DNA from: Streptomyces sparsogenes
GTDB taxonomy: Bacteria; Actinomycetota; Actinomycetes; Streptomycetales; Streptomycetaceae
Length of the DNA: 64,000 nt
Direction of reading: 5' to 3'
Assembly: GCF_001704635.1 (NCBI RefSeq)
Contig: NZ_MAXF01000093.1
Coordinates: 1 to 64,000, forward strand
The number at the start of each line of letters is the position of its first letter. Within the stretch, counting starts at the first letter, position 1. Made by a program: the position numbers and the translations under genes. Positions 41,556 through 50,570 of this stretch are shown piece by piece. Below the pieces are notes generated by a model. It did not search any database. It was given only the letters and a program-made list of their open reading frames with translations, and was not told the origin of the DNA.

Positions 41556-42866
41556 ATGATGGTTGCGTTTGTCGCACCCGGACCGGGAGTCCCCCTGAGC
41601 ACCGCCCTCGCCGAGACAGTCTCCGTCGCCCTGTTGCTGTGCGTGCTCGCCTTCGCCGTCGTACGGCCCCGAGGGTGGCCCGAGGCGGTCGCCGCGGTGC
41701 CCGCCGCCGGGCTGGTGGTGGCGGTCGGGGCGGTCTCCGTCCCGGACGTGTGCCAGGTGACCCACAGGCTGCTGCCGGTCGTCGGGTTTCTGGCCGCGGT
41801 GCTGCTGCTGGCCCGGATGTGCGCCGACGAGGGGCTGTTCGAGGCCGCCGGGGACGCGGTGGCCCGGGCCTGCCGGGGCCGTACGGACCGGCTGCTGGCC
41901 GGGGTCTTCGCGGTGGCCGCGGTGGTCACCGCCGTGCTCAGCCTGGATGCCACCGTGGTGCTGCTGACGCCCGTGGTGCTCGCCACCGCCGGCCGGCTCG
42001 GCGCCCGGGCGCGCCCGCACCTGTACGCGTGCGCCCACCTGGCGAACTCCGCGTCCCTGCTGCTGCCGGTCTCCAACCTGACCAATCTGCTGGCCCTGAA
42101 GGCCAGTGGGCTGTCGTTCACCCGGTTCGCCGTGCTCATGGCGCCCGCGTGGCTGGTGGCCATCGGCATCGAATACCTGGTCTTCCGCCGCTACTTCGCC
42201 GCCGACCTGGCCGCCGGGACCTCCCAGCCGCCGCCCGGCCGGCGGCCCGGGGTGCCGGTCTTCGCCCTGGTCGTGCTGGCGCTCACGCTCTGCGGGTTCG
42301 TCGTCACCTCGCTGGTCGGCGCGGATCCGGCCTGGGCGGCCTGTGCGGGCGCCCTGGTGCTGGCGGTGCGCGCGGTGGCGCGCGGCCGGGAGACCGTACG
42401 GGGCGTCGTCTCGGCCGCCGCGCCGCTGTTCTGCCTGTTCGTGCTCGCGCTCGGGATCGTGGTCGAGGCGGTGCTCGCGGGCGGGCTGCGCACCGGCCTG
42501 GCGCACCTGCTGCCCAGCGGGGACGGTCTGCCCGCGCTGCTCGCGATCGCCGGGGTGGCGGGCGTGCTGGCCAACCTCGTCAACAACCTGCCCGCGGTGC
42601 TCGCGCTGCTGCCGATCGCCGCCGCGGGCGGGCCCGGCCCGGTCCTCGCCGTGCTGATCGGCGTCAACCTGGGCCCGAACCTCACCTACGTCGGCTCGCT
42701 GGCCACCCTGCTGTGGCGGCGGGTGGTGCGCGGCGCCGGCGTGACCGGCCGCTCCGGCGAGTTCGGCCTGGGCGACTTCACCCGACTCGGGCTGCTGACC
42801 ACCCCGGCCACGATGGCCGCGGCCACGGTCGCGCTGTGGGCGATGCTGCGGGCCACCGGCGGCTGA
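41556..42866 (+). CDS. SLC13/ArsB-type membrane transporter
   Basis: 436 residues, 10-12 membrane helices of the anion permease (ArsB/NhaD/CitM) superfamily. Recognisable parts: VVGFLAAVLLLARMCADEGL, LSLDATVVLLTPVVLATAGR, ANSASLLLPVSNLTNLLALK and, near the end, LANLVNNLPAVLALLPIA with GVNLGPNLTYVGSLATLLW. These Asn/Pro-rich re-entrant motifs are typical of ArsB-like carriers. Substrate cannot be told from sequence. Two in-frame ATGs (41556, 41559), neither with a strong ribosome site. Confidence 0.82.
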   Translation: MMVAFVAPGPGVPLSTALAETVSVALLLCVLAFAVVRPRGWPEAVAAVPAAGLVVAVGAVSVPDVCQVTHRLLPVVGFLAAVLLLARMCADEGLFEAAGDAVARACRGRTDRLLAGVFAVAAVVTAVLSLDATVVLLTPVVLATAGRLGARARPHLYACAHLANSASLLLPVSNLTNLLALKASGLSFTRFAVLMAPAWLVAIGIEYLVFRRYFAADLAAGTSQPPPGRRPGVPVFALVVLALTLCGFVVTSLVGADPAWAACAGALVLAVRAVARGRETVRGVVSAAAPLFCLFVLALGIVVEAVLAGGLRTGLAHLLPSGDGLPALLAIAGVAGVLANLVNNLPAVLALLPIAAAGGPGPVLAVLIGVNLGPNLTYVGSLATLLWRRVVRGAGVTGRSGEFGLGDFTRLGLLTTPATMAAATVALWAMLRATGG

Positions 42867-42932
42867 GCAGAAGGCCACCGGGGGCTGAGCCGAGGGCCAC
42901 CGGCGGCTGAGCTACGGGCCACCGGCGGCTGA
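42852..42932 (+). repeat. 22-bp tandem repeat duplicating the end of the transporter gene
   Basis: Four copies (the last partial) of a unit starting GCCACCGGCGGCTGAGC. The first copy is the actual C-terminus and stop of the transporter. The others lie downstream in rotating frames. Confidence 0.9.
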
Positions 42933-42937
42933 AAAGG

Positions 42938-42972
42938 AACCGCCGCGCGGGGAGGCTCCCCGCGCGGCGGTT
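42938..42972. terminator. Strong bidirectional terminator hairpin
   Basis: AACCGCCGCGCGGGGA and TCCCCGCGCGGCGGTT form a perfect stem of about 16 bp with a tiny loop. It lies between the convergent transporter and cold-shock genes, with A-rich and T-containing flanks. Confidence 0.85.
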
Positions 42973-42994
42973 CGGATACGGCGCTGCCGGCCGC

Positions 42995-43405
42995 TCAGGA
43001 CTCGATCCAGTTGTGCGCCTGGGCCAGCTCGATCACCCGTCGGCGGATCTGCTTGATCTGGTCGGCGGTCAGGGTGCCGCCCACCTCGACCAGCGCCTCG
43101 GTCAGCTCCTGCCGGAACTCGGACACCGACAGCACGTCGCACATGGTGTCGTCGCCGGAGTCCGGGGACGGGCCCGGCACGTGGGTCCGGACGACGCCCC
43201 GCTGGATGATCCGGACCTCGGACGCCTTGGGGCCCTTGTCGCCGTACTCCGGGATGAACTCCACCTTGCTGCCCGGCTGGAACAGGTGCTTCTCGTCCAG
43301 CAGGTCGTTCGCGTGCATGAAGACGTCCTCGCCACCGTCGTCGGGAGCGATGAAGCCATAGCCGCGGAACTCGTCAAACCGCAGAATCTTGCCCGTGGTT
43401 GTCAC
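42995..43405 (-). CDS. Cold-shock domain protein with a C-terminal extension
   Basis: 136 residues. The first 65-70 form a cold-shock domain with RNA-binding motifs GYGFI (15-19) and VFMHA (28-32). The extra C-terminal half (SVSEFRQELTEALVEVGGTL to RRRVIELAQAHNWIES) is helical and found in longer actinobacterial cold-shock proteins. GTG start with AGGGGTTG upstream. Expected to bind single-stranded RNA in the cytoplasm. Confidence 0.9.
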   Translation of the reverse strand: MTTTGKILRFDEFRGYGFIAPDDGGEDVFMHANDLLDEKHLFQPGSKVEFIPEYGDKGPKASEVRIIQRGVVRTHVPGPSPDSGDDTMCDVLSVSEFRQELTEALVEVGGTLTADQIKQIRRRVIELAQAHNWIES

Positions 43406-43531
43406 CGTGCAACCCCTACCCCTGTACCTCTACCTCAACGACCCCGATACGCGATCGAGGGTGTCCAACCATGACACCGAGGCCTCAGCGTACAGCTCGG
43501 CCGGTGCCGCGGCCATGCGTCGGGCGGGCGG

Positions 43532-43888
43532 CTACGCGGCGGGCGGATGGACGGCGACGCGGGCTCCGGCCCGTATCCCCCAGCGTTCCATCGCCCCGGC
43601 TTCGGCCTCCAGGACATGGCGCGCGCGGGGCCGGGGCAGCCCGAGCCGGCCGGGGCGCATGGTGCGCACGGCCAGCACGGTCAGCCGGCGGTCCAGGTAG
43701 GCGACGTCGATGGCGAAGCGCATCCCGAAGGTGTGGACGCTGCTCGCGGGGGTGAGCAGCAGCGCGCCCGCCACCCCGTCCCGGCCGAGCAGCCCGCGGG
43801 TGCGGGCCCGGTAGGAGGCGGCGACCTCCAGGGGGATGTCGGTGGCGCCCACGCGCAGCGTTCCCGTGCCGTCCCGCCAGCGCCCCAT
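43532..43888 (-). CDS. DUF192 protein
   Basis: 118 residues of the DUF192 family: YRARTRGLLGRDGVAGALLL, the HTFGMRFAIDVAYLD core and a C-terminal AEAGAMERWGIRAGARVAV. The protein lacks the signal peptide often seen in this family. It lies divergently next to the prepilin peptidase gene; DUF192 genes often occur near tad genes in actinomycetes, so a link is possible. Molecular role unknown. Confidence 0.82.
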   Translation of the reverse strand: MGRWRDGTGTLRVGATDIPLEVAASYRARTRGLLGRDGVAGALLLTPASSVHTFGMRFAIDVAYLDRRLTVLAVRTMRPGRLGLPRPRARHVLEAEAGAMERWGIRAGARVAVHPPAA

Positions 43889-44032
43889 CCCCGCCCGCCC
43901 TTCCGCCCGTCGCCGATGCCCGTCGCCGATGCCCGGCGGCCCGTGCCCGTCGCCGCCGGTGCCGCTGTGTCGCCGCTCCCGGTTGAGTCGGGTCGAGTGT
44001 CGCACCCGCCCCCGCTTCCGTAGGCTCGGCCC

Positions 44033-44776
44033 GTGCTTGTGCCCCTGGTCCTCCTGGCCGCCGGCTACGGCGCCGCGGCCGGACTGCTGGTGCCCCGAGC
44101 CCGCTATCGGCTGGCCGTGGAGCCCGAGGAGCCGTGGCGGACGGCCTGTCCGCGCGGCCACGCGCTCACCGGGGCGGCCCGGGGCTGGCTGGGGCTCGCC
44201 CGCTGCCCGGGCTGCCGGGCGGGGGAGCGGGACTACGGGGCGGGCGCGCCCGTGACCGCCGCCCTCACCGCGCTGGTGTGCGCGGCGCTCGCGGCGGCCG
44301 TCGGGGCGCGCCCCGAGCTGGCGGTGTGGCTGCTGCTCGCGCCGCCGATGGTGCTGCTGGCGGGCGTGGACCGGGCGGTGCACCGGCTGCCGGACGTGCT
44401 GACGCTGCCGCTGGCGGCCGGGGCGGCCGCGCTGCTCGGCGTGGCGTCGCTGCTGCCGCACAGCGCCGGGTCCTGGCGCCGGGCGCTGCTGGGCGGGGCG
44501 GCGCTGGGCGGGGCGTATCTGGTGCTCTTCCTGATCAGGCCGAGCGGGATGGGGTTCGGCGATGTGAAGCTGGCCCTGGGGCTGGGGATCGCGCTGGGCT
44601 GGTACGGCTGGGCGGTGCTGGTCCTGGGCGCGTTCGCCGGGCTGCTGCTGGGCTCCTGCTACGCCGTCGTCCTGCTGGCGACGCGCCGGGCGACGCGCGG
44701 GACCGGGATGGCGTTCGGCCCCTTCATGATCCTCGGCGCCTGCGCGGGCCTGCTGCTCGGGGGACTCGCCGCCTAG
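44033..44776 (+). CDS. A24 prepilin peptidase (CpaA/TadV-like)
   Basis: Membrane aspartyl protease of 247 residues. About seven helices, a cytosolic CPRGHALTG...CPGC loop like the Cys4 loop of type IV prepilin peptidases, and both catalytic Asp sites: GVDRAVHRLPD (near residue 112) and GMGFGDVKLALG (near residue 176). It should cleave the Flp pilin and the TadE-type pseudopilins encoded 3-11 kb upstream; no other such peptidase is in the window. GTG start. Confidence 0.9.
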   Translation: MLVPLVLLAAGYGAAAGLLVPRARYRLAVEPEEPWRTACPRGHALTGAARGWLGLARCPGCRAGERDYGAGAPVTAALTALVCAALAAAVGARPELAVWLLLAPPMVLLAGVDRAVHRLPDVLTLPLAAGAAALLGVASLLPHSAGSWRRALLGGAALGGAYLVLFLIRPSGMGFGDVKLALGLGIALGWYGWAVLVLGAFAGLLLGSCYAVVLLATRRATRGTGMAFGPFMILGACAGLLLGGLAA

Positions 44777-44857
44777 GGAGTGCCGGACGACACTCATTCT
44801 CTTGCTCGTCGGTGCCTGGACTATCCCTCACAAAGCGTTATGGTGGAAGCCCCCCCT

Positions 44858-44901
44858 CGGGCCGGTCCGTATCCCCCCCACGGACCGGCCCGCTTCTTTT
44901 G
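44858..44901 (+). terminator. Rho-independent terminator with T-run upstream of the isoprenyl transferase gene
   Basis: CGGGCCGGTCCGT and its exact complement pair around a 9-nt C-rich loop, followed by CTTCTTTTG. It lies 80 nt after the prepilin peptidase stop and about 200 nt before the next gene. It may end the peptidase transcript or a short leader RNA. The rest of 44777-45099 holds no gene. Confidence 0.8.
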
Positions 44902-45099
44902 TGGGTGATTCCGGGGCGTACCGGCCGCCACCCCCGACGGAGCGCTCACCGGATGGTCACGGAGCGTAATCCCTTGGGGGGTGGGTAGTAGCGCCAGGGG
45001 GCGCATCCGGTTCGCCAGCGCCCCCCACCCGCAGTAGGGTGTCGGCCTTGGGCGGACCGCCATCGCAAGGCATTGCAAGGCACTGAGGGGCTGGAAGAC

Positions 45100-45861
45100 G
45101 TGAAGTTGCGCGACCTGGTGTACGGCCTCTACGCACGCCGGGTGGAAGGCCGCCTCGACCACGCCCAGGTGCCCAAGCACATCGGCGTCATCCTCGACGG
45201 GAACCGCCGCTGGGCCCGCGCGGCCGGGGGAACCACCGAGCAGGGGCACAAGGCGGGCGCGAGCAAGATCCAGGAGCTGCTCGGCTGGTGCGACGAGACG
45301 GACGTCGAGGTCGTCACGCTCTGGATGCTGTCCACCGACAACCTCGACCGCCCCGAGAAGGAGCTGATCCCGCTCCTCGGCATCATCGAGGACGCGGTCC
45401 GCGACCTGGCCGCCGACGGGCGCTGGCGGATCCACCACGTCGGCACCATGGACCTGCTGCCCGCCCGTACCCAGGTGGTCCTCAAGGAGGCCGAGCAGGC
45501 CACGGACCACGTCGACGGCATACTCGTCAATGTCGCGATCGGCTACGGCGGCCGGCAGGAGATCGCCGACGCGGTGCGGTCCCTGCTGCTCGACCACGCG
45601 AGCAAGGGCACCAGCTTCGAGGAGCTGGCCGAGATCGTCGACATCGACCTCATCTCCGAACACCTGTACACCCGTGGGCAGCCCGACCCGGACCTGGTCA
45701 TCCGCACCAGCGGCGAGCAGCGGCTGTCGGGGTTCATGCTCTGGCAGAGCGCCCATTCGGAGTACTACTTCTGCGAGGTCTTCTGGCCCGCCTTCCGCAA
45801 GGTCGACTTCCTCCGCGCGCTGCGTGACTACGCCGCACGTCACCGGCGGTACGGCTACTAG
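45100..45861 (+). CDS. Cis-isoprenyl diphosphate synthase (UppS family)
   Basis: 253 residues, condensing isopentenyl diphosphate units onto an allylic primer to make the lipid carrier for cell-wall synthesis. The catalytic Asp33 is in HIGVILDGNRRWAR; TLWMLSTDNLDRP, IAIGYGG-like VAIGYGGRQEIADA, and the C-terminal DLVIRTSGEQRLSGFMLWQS motif are conserved, as is the EVFWPAFRKVDFLRAL end. Streptomycetes carry more than one UppS homologue, so chain length is not assigned. GTG 45100 follows GGAAG; a start 27 nt earlier at 45073 is less likely. Confidence 0.9.
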   Translation: MKLRDLVYGLYARRVEGRLDHAQVPKHIGVILDGNRRWARAAGGTTEQGHKAGASKIQELLGWCDETDVEVVTLWMLSTDNLDRPEKELIPLLGIIEDAVRDLAADGRWRIHHVGTMDLLPARTQVVLKEAEQATDHVDGILVNVAIGYGGRQEIADAVRSLLLDHASKGTSFEELAEIVDIDLISEHLYTRGQPDPDLVIRTSGEQRLSGFMLWQSAHSEYYFCEVFWPAFRKVDFLRALRDYAARHRRYGY

Positions 45862-46140
45862 TCCCGTACGCGGTACGGCAGTCGGGCCCGGGCGGCTCAC
45901 CCGTCCGTACGGTTTCCGCTACGCCCCCCGTCCCCTCCGGCTACGGGCGGGTCTCACAACGTTCATGTGCGCGCCGTCATATGCCATTGCATGGCCGCGC
46001 TCGTTCGAGGGAATATCCCTTCCAGGTCGACGCCCTGCCCCACCTGTCCTAAGGGGGTCGAACTGCCAGCGGGCGGCATGCGCCGTCCGTCCGGGAGGCC
46101 CTTTGCACACGGACGACTGTGCGGATCGTGCGTATGACGC

Positions 46141-46163
46141 GGAGGGCCGGCGCTCGGCCCTCC
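46141..46163 (+). promoter_or_regulatory. Leader hairpin upstream of the PhoH gene
   Basis: GGAGGGCCG and CGGCCCTCC form a perfect 9-bp stem about 100 nt before the PhoH start. The gap 45862-46264 otherwise shows no gene; an AT-richer stretch near 45960-46015 could hold the promoter. Confidence 0.4.
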
Positions 46164-46264
46164 CCGCAGGGCCTGAGCCCGGTCCGTCCCCCGCCTGCGG
46201 GCCGGGGGACCCGTTCCCGCGACGCCGTCGCACCCCAACCTCTCCCGAGGGGGTTCGTCCACCC

Positions 46265-47602
46265 GTGGTGACCAGCAAGAAACGCCGCGAGCACGACCGG
46301 CGCACCTATGTCCTCGACACCAGCGTCCTGCTCGCCGACCCGAATGCCATGGCCCGCTTCGACGAGCACGAGGTCGTGCTGCCGGTCGTCGTGGTCACCG
46401 AGCTGGAGTCCAAGAGGCACCACCCGGAGCTGGGTTACTTCGCCCGCCAGGCGCTGCGCCTGCTGGACGAGTACCGGATCCGGTACGGCCGGCTGGACGC
46501 CCCGATCCCGATCGGCGATCTGGGCGGCACCTTGCGTGTCGAGCTCAATCACTCCGACCCGGGCGTGCTGCCCGCCGCCTTCCTGACCCACGGCGGCCGG
46601 GTGGGCGACAACGACTCGCGGATCCTCGCGGTCGCCAGGAACCTCCAGGCCGAGGGGTACGACGTCACGGTCGTCTCCAAGGACCTGCCGCTGCGCATCA
46701 AGGCGTCGTCGGTGGGGCTGCTCGCCGAGGAGTACCGCGCGGAACTGGCGATAACCGACTCGGGCTGGACCGGGATGGCCGAGCTGACGGTCTCCGCCGA
46801 GCAGGTGGACGACCTCTTCGCGGCCGAGACCGCGTACATCCCCGAGGCGGCGGAGCTTCCGGTGCACACGGGCCTGGTGCTCCAGTCGGAGCGCGGCAAG
46901 GCGCTGGGCCGGGTCACGCCGGACGGGCAGGTGCGGCTGGTGCGCGGCGACCGCGAGGCGTTCGGGATCCACGGGCGGAGCGCCGAGCAGCGCATCGCGC
47001 TCGACCTGCTGCTCGACCCGGAGATCGGGATCGTCTCGATGGGCGGCCGGGCCGGCACGGGCAAGTCGGCGCTGGCGCTGTGCGCCGGCCTGGAGGCGGT
47101 GCTGGAGCGCCGGCAGCACCGGAAGGTAATGATCTTCCGGCCGCTGTACGCGGTGGGCGGGCAGGAGTTGGGCTATCTGCCGGGCACCGAGGCGGAGAAG
47201 ATGAGCCCGTGGGCCCAGGCGGTGTTCGACACGCTGTCGGCGGTGACCACCTCGGATGTGATCGAGGAGGTCGTGGGGCGCGGGATGCTGGAGGTGCTGC
47301 CGCTCACCCACATCCGGGGCCGCTCCCTCCATGACGCCTTCGTGATCGTGGACGAGGCTCAGTCACTCGAAAGAAACGTCCTGCTGACCGTTTTGTCCCG
47401 CATCGGCGCCAACTCCCGGGTGGTACTCACCCATGACGTGGCACAGCGGGACAATCTCCGCGTCGGGCGCTATGACGGCGTGGTGGCGGTGGTCGAAAAG
47501 CTCAAGGGACACCCGCTGTTCGCGCATGTCACCCTCACCCGCTCCGAGCGGTCGCCGATCGCGGCGCTGGTGACCGAAATGCTCGAAGACGGCCATATCT
47601 GA
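46265..47602 (+). CDS. PhoH family protein with an N-terminal PIN domain (PhoH2)
   Basis: 445 residues. A PIN-type RNase domain (about 12-145) begins YVLDTSVLLADP and keeps the acidic residues in VVVVTELESKRHH and GDNDSRILAVA. The PhoH ATPase domain follows with Walker A GRAGTGKSA (about 261-269) and Walker B AFVIVDEAQSLE. PhoH2 proteins couple RNA unwinding to cleavage. The start at GTG 46265, tandem with GTG 46268, follows a GAGGGGG run by about 10 nt. Confidence 0.92.
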   Translation: MVTSKKRREHDRRTYVLDTSVLLADPNAMARFDEHEVVLPVVVVTELESKRHHPELGYFARQALRLLDEYRIRYGRLDAPIPIGDLGGTLRVELNHSDPGVLPAAFLTHGGRVGDNDSRILAVARNLQAEGYDVTVVSKDLPLRIKASSVGLLAEEYRAELAITDSGWTGMAELTVSAEQVDDLFAAETAYIPEAAELPVHTGLVLQSERGKALGRVTPDGQVRLVRGDREAFGIHGRSAEQRIALDLLLDPEIGIVSMGGRAGTGKSALALCAGLEAVLERRQHRKVMIFRPLYAVGGQELGYLPGTEAEKMSPWAQAVFDTLSAVTTSDVIEEVVGRGMLEVLPLTHIRGRSLHDAFVIVDEAQSLERNVLLTVLSRIGANSRVVLTHDVAQRDNLRVGRYDGVVAVVEKLKGHPLFAHVTLTRSERSPIAALVTEMLEDGHI

Positions 47603-47614
47603 GGCAGTTGACCG

Positions 47615-47660
47615 GACGCCGCGCCGCCGAGCCGAAAGAGCTTAGCGGCGCGGCGTCTTG
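47615..47660 (+). terminator. Terminator after the PhoH gene
   Basis: GACGCCGCGCCGC and GCGGCGCGGCGTC pair perfectly around a 17-nt loop, 13 nt past the stop, followed by TT. Confidence 0.8.
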
Positions 47661-47859
47661 GCGCGCCTGGTTTTCCGGAAATCCTGGGGAGTAAACGGCG
47701 TGTGAGCTTTCACACGCAACGAAGAATTGCCTCCGGGCGTCCGCTTCCGGCAGTGTGTGGGTCCTGTCAGGCCCCGCGTACGGCACACCAGTACCCCCAG
47801 CGGTACGGAATCACAGCAGTATCAGAACTAAACAGCGTTCGCCGTACGCCGCCCGAGCA

Positions 47860-47999
47860 CCTTGCGGCCCTCCCTGGGAGGGTCCACCGGGCCAGCGCCT
47901 CCCGTGGCCAGCCATTCCCCTGTACGACAGGGGGACGGAACAAGGGGAGGCCAGCGTCAGGGGGCACGATTGCGTCCGCGAGGTCACCTAAGCGGGCGA
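47860..47999 (+). promoter_or_regulatory. Structured leader RNA candidate of the SLT-domain gene
   Basis: About 350 nt without a gene (47661-48016) precede the transglycosylase gene. The part near the gene folds: CCCTCC/GGAGGG near 47870-47885, a perfect CCCCTGT-ACG-ACAGGGG hairpin at 47917-47933, and GCCTCCC (47897-47903) pairing with GGGAGGC (47946-47952) around it. Secreted wall hydrolases of streptomycetes often have a c-di-AMP (ydaO-type) riboswitch in this position, but I could not confirm its conserved core here. Confidence 0.4.
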
Positions 48000-48016
48000 T
48001 GCTGGAAGGAAACCGT

Positions 48017-48733
48017 GTGAGCCGGATTTCGGTCCGGGGATTCGCAGTGGCCTCCGCCACCGCGGTCACCACTGTGGGCGCTGTCGTCGGTGTCGCCGCG
48101 GGGGGCGAGCAGAGCTCGACCGACCCCTCGTACGAGGCGACGGCCGCCGACTCGACGCTCCTCGCGGACATACCCGCCGGCCAGCAGGCCGTGGCGCAGA
48201 CCGCGTCCCTGACGCAGCAGGCGGACGTCCAGTCCACCGCGGCGGACGCGGAGGCGAAGAAGTCCGCGGAGGAGGCCGCTCGCAAGCAGGCCGCCAAGGA
48301 CGCGAAGGCCAAGAAGCTGGCCGCCGAGAAGGCGGCCGCCGAGGCCAAGGCCGCCAAGGATCGCGAGGAGGCCAAGAAGAAGCTCGCCGCGAGCCGTTCG
48401 GCCACCCGCGACGCCGGCAGCTTCACGCAGCAGGCCTCGTACACCATCGCCGAGGTCCAGTCCATGGCGCGCCAGATCGTGCCGGCGGACCAGTTCCAGT
48501 GCTTCAGCAACATCGTGAGCCACGAGAGCGGCTGGAACTACAAGGCCACCAACGCCTCGTCCGGCGCATACGGTCTGGTGCAGGCGCTGCCCGGCTCCAA
48601 GATGGCCTCGGCGGGCGCCGACTGGCGCACCAACCCGGCCACCCAGATCAAGTGGGGCCTGAACTACATGAACGACCGCTACCAGAGCCCCTGTGGCGCC
48701 TGGTCGTTCTGGCAGGCCAACCACTACTACTGA
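48017..48733 (+). CDS. Secreted SLT-domain protein (lytic transglycosylase-like)
   Basis: 238 residues: a signal region (ISVRGFAVASATAVTTVGAV), an Ala/Lys/Glu-rich helix (KKSAEEAARKQAAKDAKAKK and on, to about residue 128) likely a coiled coil, and a C-terminal SLT-type domain. The catalytic Glu is probably in NIVSHESGWNYKATN, and AYGLVQALPGSKMASAG and GLNYMNDRYQSPCGAWSFWQ follow the pattern of streptomycete lytic transglycosylase-like proteins. GTG 48017 has GGAAGGA 6 nt upstream; an ATG 18 nt earlier (47999) would place that site inside the gene. Role: peptidoglycan cleavage during growth or germination. Confidence 0.85.
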   Translation: MSRISVRGFAVASATAVTTVGAVVGVAAGGEQSSTDPSYEATAADSTLLADIPAGQQAVAQTASLTQQADVQSTAADAEAKKSAEEAARKQAAKDAKAKKLAAEKAAAEAKAAKDREEAKKKLAASRSATRDAGSFTQQASYTIAEVQSMARQIVPADQFQCFSNIVSHESGWNYKATNASSGAYGLVQALPGSKMASAGADWRTNPATQIKWGLNYMNDRYQSPCGAWSFWQANHYY

Positions 48734-48775
48734 TGCCTCTCGGCTCACTCGGTCGCCCCCGGCGCTCGACCTCGC

Positions 48776-48807
48776 GAAACCCCCGACCGCAACCGGCCGG
48801 GGGTTTC
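48776..48807 (+). terminator. Terminator after the SLT-domain gene
   Basis: GAAACCCCCG and CGGGGGTTTC, a perfect 10-bp stem, 43 nt after the stop. Confidence 0.82.
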
Positions 48808-48871
48808 CCGCGTCCCCAGCCTGTAACGTCTTCCCGACGACCGCGGGGGAACTGGGGGTAGGGGAAGCGAG

Positions 48872-50449
48872 ATGTCCGCATTGCCACACTGGGTCGGCAG
48901 AATGGGCGCCGGCCTGACGCGGCTGGCCGAACGGCTGGAGCATCGTGCCGGGGCCGCCGACACCGACCCGTACGACCCGTACGACCCGTACGACGCGCAG
49001 GCCGCCGCGAGCCGGGACCAGGCCGCCGGCCACGGCCGCGCCGTGGGCTACGACGGCTACGACCGCGCCGTGCCGGGCGACGGCAGCGGCAGCGGCAGCG
49101 AGAACAGCCTCGGGGGCAGCGGCAGCGGCAGCGAGCACAGCCCCGGCGGCAGCGACAACAGCGGCGACAACAGCAGCGCCGACGGCGGGGCCCGGCCGGC
49201 GCCGGAGCCCGGGTCCCCCGGCGCGGCCCTCCCCGACGGAGCGGCCGAGCCCCCGGCCCGCCGGGAGCCGGCCAGCGTGCCCGCCCCGCCCGCCTACGCC
49301 CCCGCCGTCGCCGCCAGGCCCGACCCCGTCGCCGCCGTCCCCTGGGGTGTCCGGGTCGCCGCCGAGGTCGGCTGGCGGCTGCTGGTGCTCGCCGGCACCG
49401 TCTACGTCCTGATGACCGTCATCAGCGCGGTCGAACTGGTGGTGCTCTCCTTCACCGTCGGCCTGCTGATCACCGCGATGCTGGAGCCCACCGTCACCCG
49501 GCTGCGGAACCGGGGCGTCCCCCGCGGCCTGGCCACCGCCATCACCTTCATCTCCGGCTTCGTCATCATGGGGCTGGTCATCTGGTTCGTGGTCTGGCAG
49601 GTCATGGAGAACGTCGACGACCTGTCCAGCAAGGTCCAGGCGGGCATCGACGACCTGCGGCGCTGGCTGCTCAACAGCCCGTTCCACGTGACCGAGAAGC
49701 AGATCAACCAGGTCGCCAACAGCCTGCGCGACGCGATCGGCGCCAACACCGAGGAGATCACCTCGGCCGGCCTGGAGGGCGTCACGGTCGTCGTGGAGGT
49801 GCTGACCGGCATCCTGCTGGCGATGTTCAGCACGCTCTTCCTGCTGTACGACGGGCCGAAGATCTGGTCCTGGTTCCTCAAGCTCGTCCCGGCCCCGGCC
49901 CGCGAGGGCGTGGCGGGCGCCGGCCCCCGCGCCTGGACCACCCTCACCGCCTATGTGCGCGGCACGGTGCTCGTGGCCTTGATCGACGCCATCTTCATCG
50001 GCGTCGGCATCTTCTTCCTCGACGTCCCGATGGCCGTCCCGCTCGCCGTGTTCATCTTCCTCTTCGCCTTCATCCCGCTCGTCGGCGCCGTGGTCTCCGG
50101 CGCCCTGGCGGTCGTGGTGGCGCTGGTCACCCAGGGCGTGTGGACGGCGGCGATGGTGCTCGTGGTGGTGCTGGCCGTGCAGCAGATCGAGGGCCACATC
50201 CTCCAGCCCTTCATCCTCGGCCGCGCGGTGCGGGTCCACCCGCTCGCCGTGGTGCTCTCGGTCGCGGCCGGCTCGCTGATCGGCGGCATCGGCGGCGCGG
50301 TGGTGGCCGTACCGCTGGTGGCGGTCGCCAACACGGTCGTCGGCTATCTGCGGTCGTACAACCAGGAGGCCGCGCTGCGCCGGACCCAGGGGCCGCACGG
50401 GGCGACGGCGGTGGAGATCGCGCCGGCGCGGCGCGACGGGAGCGGCTAG
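48872..50449 (+). CDS. AI-2E family transporter with a low-complexity N-terminal tail
   Basis: 525 residues. The first 160 are disordered: [10 protein letters not shown] from a 9-bp DNA repeat, then Gly/Ser and Pro-rich parts. The AI-2E domain follows with about eight helices ([40 protein letters not shown], and the C-terminal [40 protein letters not shown]). The family includes autoinducer-2 exporters and Na+/H+ antiporters, so the name does not fix the substrate. An adjacent 22-bp hairpin ends the transcript. Confidence 0.85.
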
Positions 50450-50470
50450 CGGCAGGCCGTACACGTGCGC

Positions 50471-50518
50471 ACGCGCGAGGGGCGGCCCCACCGGGTGGTG
50501 GGGCCGCCCCTCGCGCGT
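50471..50518. terminator. 22-bp perfect bidirectional terminator
   Basis: ACGCGCGAGGGGCGGCCCCA at the start of a 22-nt arm pairs exactly with its complement after the loop GGGT. It separates the convergent AI-2E and ahpD genes. Confidence 0.9.
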
Positions 50519-50570
50519 ATACGGCGTACGTACGTACCGACGTAACGCCTGAGCCGTCAGCCGTCAGCCG

